A DNA stretch of 64,000 bases from Glycomyces niveus (GTDB taxonomy: Bacteria > Actinomycetota > Actinomycetes > Mycobacteriales > Micromonosporaceae), in the NCBI RefSeq assembly GCF_017592475.1, contig NZ_JAGFNP010000005.1, positions 124,001 to 188,000 of the forward strand, written 5' to 3'. The notes beneath the pieces are model-generated. The model did not search any database. It was not told where the DNA came from and saw only the letters and a list, made by a program, of their open reading frames with translations. Position numbers and translations under genes: made by a program. Shown here piece by piece: positions 16,456 through 24,926 of this stretch. The stretch's first letter is position 1; each line of letters opens with the position of its first letter.

Positions 16456-17406
16456 GTGGAGCAAACGACAACACCCACCCTCACCACCGAAGAGGTCGCT
16501 GAGGAACGAGACCTTGTGGGTGTCTACCTGCATGAGATCTCGAAGACGCCGCTGCTTGACGCCGCCGCCGAGGTCGACTTGGCGAAGGCGGTCGAGGCCG
16601 GCCTGTTCGCGAAGCACCTGCTCGGCGAGGGGGAGACCTTCGGCGACGCCACCGAGAAGGACCTGAAGCGCCTGGTCGAAGACGGCGCCAAGGCGAAAGA
16701 GCAGTTCATCAAGGCGAACCTGCGGCTGGTCGTCTCGATCGCCCGCCGCTACGTCCGTTCCGGGATGCCGATGCTCGACCTGATCCAGGAGGGCAACACG
16801 GGCCTGGTCCGCGCCGTCGAGAAATTCGACTACCAGCGCGGCTTCAAGTTCTCGACCTACGCCACGTGGTGGATCCGCCAGGCCATCAGCCGGGCGATCG
16901 CCCAGCAGGAGCGCACCGTGCGCCTGCCGGTGCACCTGGTCGAGGACGTCAACCGGATGCGCAACGTCACCCGCCAGCTCACCCGCGAGCTCGGCGGCGA
17001 CCCCGAACCCGACCAGGTCGCCAAGGCTCTCGGCGTCACGGTCGAGCGGGTCAACGAGCTCATCCGCTGGAGCCAGGACACCGTCTCGCTGGACACGCCG
17101 ATCGGCGACGACGGCGACACCAACCTCGGCGACCTCGTCGCCGACTCCGACGAGCCCAGCCCCGAGGACGTCGTCCTCGCCGGCATGGAGCGCCAGCGCA
17201 TCGAGATGATGCTCAACCACCTCGACGAGCGCTCGGCGGGGATCGTCAAGGCCCGCTACGGGCTCGAGGACGGCCGCGAGCACTCGCTCACGGAGGTCGC
17301 GCACCGGTTCCACCTGTCGCGTGAGCGCATCCGCCAGCTCGAGATCCAGGCGCTGGCCCGCCTCAAGGAGCTGGCCAACGACCAGGTCATGGCCGAGGCG
17401 GCTTGA
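16456..17406 (+). CDS. Group 2 sigma-70 factor, SigB-like
   Basis: A 316-residue sigma factor with regions 1.2 through 4.2 and no region 1.1, the size and plan of mycobacterial SigB. Region 2 reads NLRLVVSIARRYVRSGMPML and FDYQRGFKFSTYATWWIRQA; region 4.2 HTH reads SLTEVAHRFHLSRERIRQLE. GTG 16456 lies 9 nt after GGAGGAG (16440-16446); TTG 16450 is only 3 nt away and less likely. It probably directs general-stress or stationary-phase genes. A SigR-type promoter upstream supports the analogy with sigB. Confidence 0.88.
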   Translation: MEQTTTPTLTTEEVAEERDLVGVYLHEISKTPLLDAAAEVDLAKAVEAGLFAKHLLGEGETFGDATEKDLKRLVEDGAKAKEQFIKANLRLVVSIARRYVRSGMPMLDLIQEGNTGLVRAVEKFDYQRGFKFSTYATWWIRQAISRAIAQQERTVRLPVHLVEDVNRMRNVTRQLTRELGGDPEPDQVAKALGVTVERVNELIRWSQDTVSLDTPIGDDGDTNLGDLVADSDEPSPEDVVLAGMERQRIEMMLNHLDERSAGIVKARYGLEDGREHSLTEVAHRFHLSRERIRQLEIQALARLKELANDQVMAEAA

Positions 17407-17449
17407 CTGCGCAGGCATTAAAGGCGCGCAGGCACTAGCGATATAAGGC

Positions 17450-17481
17450 GGAAGGGCCGGGGCGAAAGCCCCGGCCCTTCC
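17450..17481. terminator. Bidirectional terminator with GAAA tetraloop
   Basis: A perfect 14-bp stem (17450-17463 with 17468-17481) with a GAAA loop separates the converging sigma and NlpC/P60 genes. Confidence 0.8.
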
Positions 17482-17498
17482 GTCGTACGCGGTTTCGG

Positions 17499-18488
17499 TC
17501 AGACGCGGCGGTAGCCGTCGATGGACATGCCCATGTCGAGGTCGGCGACCTTGACGACGTCGCCCGGCTTGGGGGCGTGGATGACCTGGCCGTCGCCGAT
17601 GTAGATCGCCATGTGGCCCAGGCCGTTGTAGAACACGAGGTCGCCCGGCTTCAGGTCGGACCGGTCGATCGCGCTGGTCTCGTCCCAGATCGCGTTCGTG
17701 TAGTGCGTCAGCGAGATTCCGGAGACCGCGTAGGCGCCCTGGACGAGGCCGGAGCAGTCCCAGGTGTCGGGGCCGGCGGCGCCGTAGACGTAGGACTCGC
17801 CGAGCTGGTCGCGGGCGAACTCGACCGCGGCGGTCGCGGCGTCGGCGCTGTAGCTCGGGGTCGAGCCGGAGTCCGAGCCGGAGGACGACGACTCGCTCGA
17901 CGCGGCGGCCTCGGACTCGGCCGCAGCGGCGGCCGCGGCCGCGGCTTCGGCGGCCTCGGCTTCGTCGTGGGCCTTCTCGGCCTCGTCGATCTGTCCGTCG
18001 AGGTCGGCGATCTGCTGCTCGACCGTGGTGATGTCGGCGGTGAGCTCGTCGGCGGTCTCGGAGGCGGTCTGCGCCTCCTCGTACTTGTCGGACTGCTCCT
18101 GCGCGTAGGCCACCAGGGTGGAGACCTTGGCGTCGAGGTCGTCTTCGGCGGATTCGACCGCGGCGGTGACGACGGTGAGCTGCGCATTCGAGGAGCCGTA
18201 CTCCGCGGCGGCGGCGTCGATGACGGTTTGGGCCGCGTCGAGCCGGGTCTGGAGGCCCTTGAGGTCGGCGGCGGCGGTGTCGCGCTGCGCTTCGAGATCG
18301 GCGAGGTGCGCTTCGATCTCGGAGGCGGAAGCGGCGGTGTAGTCGATGTCGGCCGCGTCGGCTTGGGTGCCGGAGAAGGCGGTCACGAGTCCGACGGTGG
18401 CGCAGGTGACCCCCGTGTAGATCGCGACGCGGCGAAGGATGGCGCTGGTTCGTGAACGTTGTGCAGTTTCAGAGCAGGCGTGAGCCAC
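17499..18488 (-). CDS. Secreted NlpC/P60 peptidoglycan endopeptidase with coiled coil
   Basis: A 329-residue RipA-like cell-wall hydrolase. It has a signal segment (about residues 1-46), an Ala/Glu-rich coiled coil (about 50-180), an Ala then Ser-rich linker, and a C-terminal NlpC/P60 domain with catalytic Cys245 (WDCSGLV), His292 (GHMAIYIG) and His304 (VIHAP). It should cut the D-Glu to diamino-acid bond in stem peptides, with the coiled coil acting as an inhibitory or docking arm. GTG 18488 was chosen because AGGAAGAAAGG precedes it at proper spacing. ATG 18509 abuts the riboswitch helix and lacks a ribosome site. Expression is probably set by the upstream c-di-AMP riboswitch. Confidence 0.9.
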   Translation of the reverse strand: MAHACSETAQRSRTSAILRRVAIYTGVTCATVGLVTAFSGTQADAADIDYTAASASEIEAHLADLEAQRDTAAADLKGLQTRLDAAQTVIDAAAAEYGSSNAQLTVVTAAVESAEDDLDAKVSTLVAYAQEQSDKYEEAQTASETADELTADITTVEQQIADLDGQIDEAEKAHDEAEAAEAAAAAAAAAESEAAASSESSSSGSDSGSTPSYSADAATAAVEFARDQLGESYVYGAAGPDTWDCSGLVQGAYAVSGISLTHYTNAIWDETSAIDRSDLKPGDLVFYNGLGHMAIYIGDGQVIHAPKPGDVVKVADLDMGMSIDGYRRV

Positions 18489-18510
18489 GAGGTGGCCTTT
18501 CTTCCTCATC

Positions 18511-18650
18511 CGCCTACCGGGTTAGCTGTCGGGTTCGGGCAGGGAAGGTGCCCTACCCGCTGCGGCTGCGCTGCAGCGGGATTCACCCCGTGCGTCCACG
18601 CGACTGGGGGCGTGGACGCGGCTGGGTCCCCGGCCCGCGCATCGGTGTTT
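18511..18650 (-). promoter_or_regulatory. ydaO-type c-di-AMP riboswitch
   Basis: On the minus strand the leader contains the family landmarks in order: CCGGGGACCCAG near the 5' end, CGGGGTGAATCCCG, GGTAGGGCACC, then GAACCCGACAGCTAACC followed by GGTAGGCG at the 3' end (18511-18540). These match the actinobacterial ydaO/yuaA riboswitch that precedes NlpC/P60 and Rpf genes and usually switches expression off when c-di-AMP is high. The 5' boundary is approximate. Confidence 0.85.
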
Positions 18651-18752
18651 CGCCCGGAACCGGGAGGAACGGGCGTCATGCGAGCGCGGCTCGGCGGTCC
18701 GGGCGGGTGGGTCTCTGGGGGAACCCTGAGGACCCGACCGGAACAGGCGCCG

Positions 18753-18782
18753 ACGCTAACGCATGGTGACCCGAATCGCCAA
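18753..18782 (-). promoter_or_regulatory. Promoter of the riboswitch-NlpC/P60 unit
   Basis: On the minus strand TTGGCG (18777-18782), 18 bp, TAGCGT (18753-18758). Transcription would start near 18746, giving the long leader needed to hold the riboswitch. Confidence 0.55.
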
Positions 18783-19080
18783 GCCCTCTGTGAGTCGCTC
18801 CACGGTCCAGTAACGGACAGTGGGGACGCGCGGGGAGGGAGGGCCACTATCCAGCGGATTTATTGCCCGAACGGCCGAGGGAGGGTTGGCCGTGAGTCGA
18901 AGGTGGGGAGGGAGGGGCGGCGCGGGCGAGGAACGCTCGGGTTCGCATCCGCCCCCGGTTTCGATAGTGCCTGCGGGGTACGACAACGGGGCGTGGCGTG
19001 GATCCCCCGGGCTGTGAAGGAGTGCGCGGCGGGGTACGACATCGGGCGCCGTCGGGAGGCGCGCCCGGCGCGGTCGGGGT
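18783..19080. other. Intergenic region without recognised gene
   Basis: A purine-rich stretch of about 300 bp. The only structure seen is a direct repeat, GCGGGGTACGACA at 18973-18985 and 19029-19041 (56 bp apart). Open frames here lack homology and ribosome sites. Confidence 0.5.
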
Positions 19081-19908
19081 TCAGAAGCTGCGGAGGGAGC
19101 GCGGGGGTGGCGGGGATTGGATCGCGGTGGCGTCGGTGGCCGGTGGTGCGCCGGCGATGTACTCCTTGAGTTCGGTGCCTTCCAGGACGCGGCAGGGGAA
19201 GGCTGCGCCGGCGCAGCGGCGGCGGAGGGCGGCGATCGGGAGTTCGACGTCGGCCGCGACGGCGACGACGTTGCCGAAGCGGCGGCCGCGCAGGACCGCG
19301 GGCTCGGCCATGACCGCCACATGCGGCCACACCACGCCCATCGCCGCGAGGGCCGGCTTCAGGAAGCGCATCTGGCCGCCGTCGCACAGGTTCACCGCGT
19401 AATGCCCGCCCGGGCGCAGCACGCGGTGCGCCTCGTGCAGGAACTCGGTGCTCGTGACGTGCGCGGGCACGCGCGCGCCCGCGTACACGTCGGTCACGAT
19501 CAGCTCGTAGCTCGCGTCCGGCGCGGACTCGACCGCCTCGCGCGCGTCCATGTGCCGGATCTTCACCTTCACGCCCCGCGGCAGCGGCGCCTCGGCGCGC
19601 ACGAGCGCCACGAGCTCCTGGTTCGTCTCGACTGCCTGCTGGTACGAGCCCGGCCGGGTCGCCGCAACGTACCGGGCCATCGCCAGCCCGCCCGCGCCCA
19701 GGTGCAGCACCCGCAGCGGCTGCTTCGGCTCGGCCATGGCGTCGACGAGGTAGGCGATCCGCTGCATGTACTCGGCATCCAGATAGGACGGGTCGTCGAG
19801 GTCGACGGTCGCCTGCACGACCTCGTCGGCGACGAGGTGGAGCAGGTTCGGGCGGTCCGGATCGCGGTCGATGCGCAGGGCGGGCCGTTCGGCCTCGGGC
19901 GGAGTCAC
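19081..19908 (-). CDS. Spermidine synthase-like methyltransferase-fold protein
   Basis: A 275-residue Rossmann protein related to spermidine/spermine synthases. It has an N-terminal small domain with YLDAEYMQRIAY, then VLHLGAGGLAMARY (the nucleotide-binding glycine motif) and LIVTDVYAGARVP, the position of the aminopropyl-transfer aspartate. Actinobacterial homologues are often annotated as fused or orphan synthases, and whether this one makes polyamine or methylates something else cannot be told. It lies 47 bp downstream of the MerR gene on the same strand, with which it may be co-transcribed. Confidence 0.75.
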   Translation of the reverse strand: MTPPEAERPALRIDRDPDRPNLLHLVADEVVQATVDLDDPSYLDAEYMQRIAYLVDAMAEPKQPLRVLHLGAGGLAMARYVAATRPGSYQQAVETNQELVALVRAEAPLPRGVKVKIRHMDAREAVESAPDASYELIVTDVYAGARVPAHVTSTEFLHEAHRVLRPGGHYAVNLCDGGQMRFLKPALAAMGVVWPHVAVMAEPAVLRGRRFGNVVAVAADVELPIAALRRRCAGAAFPCRVLEGTELKEYIAGAPPATDATAIQSPPPPRSLRSF

Positions 19909-19955
19909 GCACCCATTGTGCCCGAGGGCCTCGCGCAGGAGGCCTTGAGCAGGAC

Positions 19956-20600
19956 CTAAGGCCCCTGCTGCGCCTGCGTCCTGGCCGAGGCCGCCACATG
20001 CGCGATGCGCCGCAGCGCCGCGAACATCGTCTCGCCCAGCACGGTCGCGGTCACCGCCTGCTCCACGTTGACGCCCTCGATCCGGGTCGCCTCGGCGATC
20101 GCCTCCATGTCCGCCGAGGCGAGCGCCGCCGCCGCGTCCGCGTAGTGGCCCAGCACCTCCTGCGGGTCCGGATTCCCCAAGCGGTAGAACGCGGTCAGGG
20201 CCGTGACCAGCGCGTCGCGGTAGTTCGGGGGCGCCACTTCGGCCCAGCCGTACTCGTTCAGCAGCTGGTCGACGGTGCGCTCGGCGGCTTCGGTGGTGCC
20301 CTCGCTGGCGAGGGAGAACTTCGGGTCCCGGTGGGTCGCGGCGAGGGTCGCGCCGAGCGCCTGGAACGCCGACTCCGGATGGCGCCCAAGCACAGTCAGC
20401 ACTTCACCGATCTGCGCGACCGAGAGCCCGGCGGTCTCCGAGAGGGCGCGGATCAGCGTCAGGCGGTGCACGTGGGCCGAACCGTACTCGACGGTGTTGC
20501 CCTCCCCGTGCTCCCCGGCCTGCAACAAGTGCTCCCGCAGGTAGTACTTGATGGTGGCGGCCGGAACGCCCGTCCGCTCCGACAGCTCCCCGATGCGCAT
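19956..20600 (-). CDS. MerR family transcriptional regulator
   Basis: A 214-residue regulator. The N-terminal winged HTH (MRIGELSERTGVPAATIKYYLRE) and the following VHRLTLIRALSETAGLSVAQIGEVL are typical MerR features. The C-terminal about 120 residues resemble all-helical TetR-like or TipA-like ligand domains of unknown ligand and lack a metal-binding cysteine pattern. It is divergent from the heparinase-like gene across 95 bp, so either that gene or the downstream methyltransferase gene is a plausible target. Confidence 0.85.
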   Translation of the reverse strand: MRIGELSERTGVPAATIKYYLREHLLQAGEHGEGNTVEYGSAHVHRLTLIRALSETAGLSVAQIGEVLTVLGRHPESAFQALGATLAATHRDPKFSLASEGTTEAAERTVDQLLNEYGWAEVAPPNYRDALVTALTAFYRLGNPDPQEVLGHYADAAAALASADMEAIAEATRIEGVNVEQAVTATVLGETMFAALRRIAHVAASARTQAQQGP

Positions 20601-20695
20601 ACGAGGGAGTCTATGACGGAAAGCGCGCCCGCGTTACCGTTGAGCCCGGCAGGAACCCCCCGCCTTGTACCCACCCCACCTGGAAAGGCGACGGT

Positions 20696-22237
20696 TTGAA
20701 CGACCTTCGTACGGCACTCCTCGAAGAGCTGCGCGAGATCGCCGCGCTTCCCGTGCCCGCCTTCGACCCGGGACTCGCCGACGACTACGCCGAGACCGGC
20801 CGCCGCCTGCCCTTCGAGAACCAGTACTTCGCGCGCCGCCGCCACCTCGCCGCGCTCGCCCTCGTCGGCGACGGACCCGTCCTCTCCGGCCTCGTCGCCG
20901 ACATCTGCGACGAGCGCTCCTGGGCGCTCCCGGCCCACTGGGACGACGGCGATCCCGCGACCTGCGTCGACCTCTTCGCCTGCGAGACCGCGCAAGCCCT
21001 CGCCGAGATCCTGCGCCTGCGCGACGACGTGAAGGACCGCGAGCGCGTCGAAGCCGAGATCCGCCGCCGCGTCCTCGACCCCTTCTTCCAGTCCGAAGAG
21101 CCCTTCTGGTGGGAGGAGCGGTTCTCCAACTGGACCGCCGTGTGCGCCGGCGCCGCCGGGATGGCCGCGCTCGCCCTCGGCTACGACACCGACGTCGTCC
21201 GCGGCCGCGTCCTGCCCGCCCTCCAGGCCTACCTGTTCTCCTTCGGGCCCGACGGCGGCTGCGTCGAAGGCATCGACTACTGGGTCTACGGCTTCGGCTA
21301 CTTCACCTACTTCGCCGAGGCCTGGCGCGACGCCACCGGCGAAGACCTCCTCGCCGGGACCGAGGCCATCGCGTCCTTCCCCGCCCACGTCCAGCTCTAC
21401 CCGCGCTCCTTCGCGACCTTCGGCGACGCCCACCACGACCCGGCCCTCCCGCCCGGCCTCCTCGCCCGCCTCCACGACCGGCTCGGCGTCCCCCTCCCCG
21501 CGATCGAGCACGCCCCGACCTTCGCCGACGACTACTGCTCCCGCTGGGCCCACCTCACCCGCACCCTCGAATGGGGACGCGAACTCGGCGGCGAGATCGC
21601 CCCCGGCCGCACCCTCCTGCCCGACGTCGGCTGGTACGTCGAACGCCGCCAGCTCGGCCACCGCATGTGGTCGCTCGCGGTCAAGGGCGGCTACAACGAA
21701 GAGCCCCACAACCACCTCGACCTCGGGTCGTTCATCATCGCCGCCGACGGCGAGCAGCTGCTGTGCGACCCCGGCGCCGGCGAGTACACCGCCGCCTACT
21801 TCGGCGACGAGCGGTACGAGCAGGTCCACCCCTCCGCGGCCTGGCACTCCGTGCCCACCGTCGAAGGCGCCGCCCAGCAGGTCGGCGAGGACTCGCGCGC
21901 CGAACTCGTCTACACCGACGACGGCGTCGACGCCTACATCGACGCTTACGGCGACGGCGCGCTCCTGCGCAAGTTCACCTGGACCGAGGACGGCATCGAG
22001 CTCTTCGACGCCGGGCCTGAGCTCACCGAGTCCTTCGTCAGCCGCATCCGGCCCGAGACCGAAGGCGACCGCGCCACCTGGACCGGCGAGCGCGGCACCC
22101 TCGTCCTCCACGGCGTCGACCCCGCCACGGTCCGCATCGAGGACGTCGAGACGACCACCCACCTCGGTCGGCCCGAGCGGCTATGGGCGCTCCGCTTCGA
22201 CTTCCCCGGCAGCGGCCTCCGCTTCGAGCTGCTCTAG
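20696..22237 (+). CDS. Heparinase II/III-like polysaccharide lyase family protein
   Basis: A 513-residue protein without a signal peptide. An alpha/alpha toroid N-terminal part is followed by a beta-sandwich with the heparinase II/III signature YNEEPHNHLDLGSFIIAADG and DPGAGEYTAAYFG. Relatives degrade glycosaminoglycan or alginate-type uronides, often as oligosaccharide lyases inside the cell. Start is TTG 20696, 7 nt after GGAAAGG (20682-20688). Its last 57 bp overlap the 3' end of the converging SulP gene, an unusually long convergent overlap. Confidence 0.78.
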   Translation: MNDLRTALLEELREIAALPVPAFDPGLADDYAETGRRLPFENQYFARRRHLAALALVGDGPVLSGLVADICDERSWALPAHWDDGDPATCVDLFACETAQALAEILRLRDDVKDRERVEAEIRRRVLDPFFQSEEPFWWEERFSNWTAVCAGAAGMAALALGYDTDVVRGRVLPALQAYLFSFGPDGGCVEGIDYWVYGFGYFTYFAEAWRDATGEDLLAGTEAIASFPAHVQLYPRSFATFGDAHHDPALPPGLLARLHDRLGVPLPAIEHAPTFADDYCSRWAHLTRTLEWGRELGGEIAPGRTLLPDVGWYVERRQLGHRMWSLAVKGGYNEEPHNHLDLGSFIIAADGEQLLCDPGAGEYTAAYFGDERYEQVHPSAAWHSVPTVEGAAQQVGEDSRAELVYTDDGVDAYIDAYGDGALLRKFTWTEDGIELFDAGPELTESFVSRIRPETEGDRATWTGERGTLVLHGVDPATVRIEDVETTTHLGRPERLWALRFDFPGSGLRFELL

Positions 22238-23908
22238 GAGCCCGTCCGCCTTCAGGCGCTGGCGGGCGGCCGCGATGGCCTCGCTGGTGTGCTCGAACAG
22301 GCGGCCCTGCTGCCACAGCGGCTCCAGGACGCCCAGGGCCGCAAGCGGTTTGGCGTGCATCGGTTCGAGGCCGGAGAGGTAGACGGCGATGCCGCGGTGC
22401 TCGAGGCGCTTGATCGCGTCCGCGAGCACCGTTGCACCCGACGCATCCATAGTGGACACCCGGCTCATGCGGAGCACCACCACCCGCACGTCGGCGACGT
22501 CCAAGAGCTGCAGCAGGAACCGGTGCGCGGCCGCGAAGAACAGCGGTCCCTCCAGCCGGTACGCCACGATGTGCTCGTGGAGCAGCGCCGCCTCCTCGTC
22601 GTGGTGGTCGGCCGGCTCGATCGGCTCCTCCTCGACCGAGACCGACCGCGAGATCCGCCCCAGCGCCAGCAGCCCGGCGAGCGCGATGCCCACCGCGACC
22701 GCCCACACCAGGTTGAGCACCACCGTGGCCGCGAGCGTCAGCCACATGACCGCCGCGTCGGCGCGCGTCGACCGCGCCAGCGCCAGCATCGAACCGACCT
22801 CGATCATCCGGATCGAGGTCGCGATCAGCACCCCCGCGAGGGCCGCGAGCGGCACGTGCGCCACCAGGGGCGCGAGCGCGAGCATCATGAGCGCCAACAC
22901 GATCGCGTGCGTCAGCGACGCCAGCCGCCCCGCCGCCCCGGACCGCACGTTCACCGCGGTGCGCGCCAGCGCGCCCGAGGACGGCATGCCGCCGAAGAAC
23001 GGGGTCACGAGGTTCGCCACGCCCTGCCCGAACAGCTCGCGGTCCGGATTGTGGTGCTGGTCGACGGTCATGTTGTCCGCCACCGTCGCCGACAGCAGCG
23101 ACTCGAGCGCGCACAGGGCGCAGATCGCGACGGCCGCCGCCACCAGCTCGGGCATCTCCGCGAAGTCGAGGAAACCGGCCTCGGGGGCGGGGATCGTGCG
23201 CGGCAGCGCCCCGATGATCGCCACGTCCGCGTGCGCCCACCAGGTGACGACCGTGGCGACGACGACCGCGAGCAGCGGCGTCGGGATCTGCGAGTGCAGG
23301 CGCGAGCCGAGGAGGATCGCGGCGGCCACGCCGCACGCGACCGCGGGCGGCGCCCAGTTCGGGGCGGCCGCGAAATCGCTCAGCGATTCCCATGCGCCGC
23401 TGATGATGTGCGCGTTCTGCGCGGGCAGGCCGAGCGCGGGCGGCAACTGCTGCACCGCGATGACGATCGCGACCCCCGCCGTGAAGCCCTCGACCACCGG
23501 CACCGGTACGAAGCGCGCGTACCGCCCCGCTCCGGTGAGCGCGAGGACCACGAGCATGAGCCCGGCCATGATGCCCACGAGCATCACGCCCGCATGGCTG
23601 TGCGTGGCCGCGAGCGGCACGAGCACCACGGCCATGGTGCCGGTCGGACCCGTGACCTGCAGGTTCGAGCCGCCGAGGACTGCGGCGAGCGCCCCGGCGA
23701 TGATCGAGGTGATGAGCCCTGCGAACGCGCCGAGCCCGGAGGCGATCCCGAAGCCGAGGGCCAGCGGCAGCGCGACGACCGCGACCGTGAGGCCGGCGAG
23801 GAGGTCGGTGTGCCAGTGGCGGGTGAGGTGCAGGTAGTCGGACCGTTCGGGAAACAGCTGTCGGAAGCGTCGGCGTTTCGTGGCAGTTGTCTCTCGTATC
23901 GTGGTCAT
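22181..23908 (-). CDS. SulP family anion transporter with STAS domain
   Basis: A 575-residue membrane protein. It has about 12-14 transmembrane segments (from DLLAGLTVAVVALPLALGFG, the SulP signature region) and a cytoplasmic STAS domain (about residues 440-550, with VSTMDASGATVL). SulP proteins carry sulfate, bicarbonate or other anions, and the substrate cannot be assigned. The sulfur operon lies about 22 kb away, so sulfate is possible. The start is divergent from two small membrane protein genes. Confidence 0.88.
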   Translation of the reverse strand: MTTIRETTATKRRRFRQLFPERSDYLHLTRHWHTDLLAGLTVAVVALPLALGFGIASGLGAFAGLITSIIAGALAAVLGGSNLQVTGPTGTMAVVLVPLAATHSHAGVMLVGIMAGLMLVVLALTGAGRYARFVPVPVVEGFTAGVAIVIAVQQLPPALGLPAQNAHIISGAWESLSDFAAAPNWAPPAVACGVAAAILLGSRLHSQIPTPLLAVVVATVVTWWAHADVAIIGALPRTIPAPEAGFLDFAEMPELVAAAVAICALCALESLLSATVADNMTVDQHHNPDRELFGQGVANLVTPFFGGMPSSGALARTAVNVRSGAAGRLASLTHAIVLALMMLALAPLVAHVPLAALAGVLIATSIRMIEVGSMLALARSTRADAAVMWLTLAATVVLNLVWAVAVGIALAGLLALGRISRSVSVEEEPIEPADHHDEEAALLHEHIVAYRLEGPLFFAAAHRFLLQLLDVADVRVVVLRMSRVSTMDASGATVLADAIKRLEHRGIAVYLSGLEPMHAKPLAALGVLEPLWQQGRLFEHTSEAIAAARQRLKADGLLEQLEAEAAAGEVEAERP

Positions 23909-24003
23909 GAGGCGATTGTCCCGGAATGGTTGATCCGCAATGACTTTCAGCGGACCCCGGGCGAGTCGCCGCCGGGTTCGCTTCCTGCCGTAGGATCGCC
24001 ACC

Positions 24004-24456
24004 GTGCGTGCGAAGGGTCTGGAAACGGCGATCCGCGTCGGCGGGGCGGTGGTCGTCACCGCCGCGGCGCTGCTCGCGGCCGTCCTCGAATCCTTCCTCG
24101 TGCCGTACTACATCGCCGGGATCGCGGTCCCGCTCGCCGGGGCGATCGCGTTCGTCGCGAACTGGCGGCTCGCGGCGCTGGCCGTGTACTGGACCGGCGG
24201 GCGCTGGTCGGTCATCCTCACCTCGCTCACGTGGTTCGCCGTGGTCCTGCTCGCGTCCATGCCCACCGGGGCCGGCTCGCTGGTGATCGGCAGCGGCTTC
24301 AACGGCTACATGCTGCTCCTGGCGGGGACCGCCGGGATCGCCCTCGCGCTGTGGCAGTATTTTCGTCCCAGGCCGAACGCCAAGGCCCCGTCCGCCGTCG
24401 GCCCCCGGCCGCCGGCGCAGGCCACCCCTACCGCTACGAAGGAGTCCCGACCGTGA
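24004..24456 (+). CDS. Small membrane protein of unknown function
   Basis: A 150-residue hypothetical protein with about four predicted transmembrane segments between residues 10 and 120 and a Pro/Ala-rich cytoplasmic tail. GTG start. The stop overlaps the start of the next gene in GTGA (24453-24456), so the two are translationally coupled. No family was recognised. Confidence 0.65.
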   Translation: MRAKGLETAIRVGGAVVVTAAALLAAVLESFLVPYYIAGIAVPLAGAIAFVANWRLAALAVYWTGGRWSVILTSLTWFAVVLLASMPTGAGSLVIGSGFNGYMLLLAGTAGIALALWQYFRPRPNAKAPSAVGPRPPAQATPTATKESRP

Positions 24457-24926
24457 CCCTCCTCAGCCGCCTCCTGATGCCGCACTGGCCCTCGATCTAC
24501 GGCTTCGCCCTGGGCATCATCGCCGCCAACCTCGCCGGCCGGTTCGCCTCCACCAAGTGGGGCGAGGGCACCGCGATCGGCGACCTCGTGGGCGTCTACA
24601 CGTTCGGCGCGATGGCGGCCGTCGCGATCGCGGCCGGGATCTGGTGGGGCGTGCGCCGCCGCCGCCAGGAGATCACCGGCGAGCTGCTGTCGATCTTCGT
24701 GGTCACCACCCTCTTCACCGTGCTGGTGAACCCCCTCATCGCCCGCGTCGACTACCCGACGCTCGACGGGGTCTTCTCGCAGACCCTCATCTACTTCGCG
24801 CTGCTAGCCCTCTCGGGCTGGGTCGGCTTCCTCATCGTGATGGCCCTCGGCTTCGACGTGTACGGCCGCGAACTCAAGGCCACCCAGGCCGCCTGGGAGC
24901 GCAAGGCCAACCCGAAGGCCGCCTAA
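24453..24926 (+). CDS. Small membrane protein of unknown function
   Basis: A 157-residue hypothetical protein with about four transmembrane segments (IYGFALGIIAANLA, TFGAMAAVAIAAGIWWGV, ELLSIFVVTTLFTVLV, TLIYFALLALSGWVGFLIVM) and a basic C terminus. GTG 24453 follows GAAGGAG. It is coupled to the preceding gene and converges on the acetyltransferase gene with a 4-bp overlap. It probably forms a two-component membrane assembly with its partner; the function is not recognised. Confidence 0.7.
   Translation: MTLLSRLLMPHWPSIYGFALGIIAANLAGRFASTKWGEGTAIGDLVGVYTFGAMAAVAIAAGIWWGVRRRRQEITGELLSIFVVTTLFTVLVNPLIARVDYPTLDGVFSQTLIYFALLALSGWVGFLIVMALGFDVYGRELKATQAAWERKANPKAA

Noticed and set aside
18459..19169. 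Plus-strand frame covering the riboswitch region.
   Set aside because: It is Gly/Arg-rich with no homology, and the minus strand carries a convincing riboswitch and promoter.
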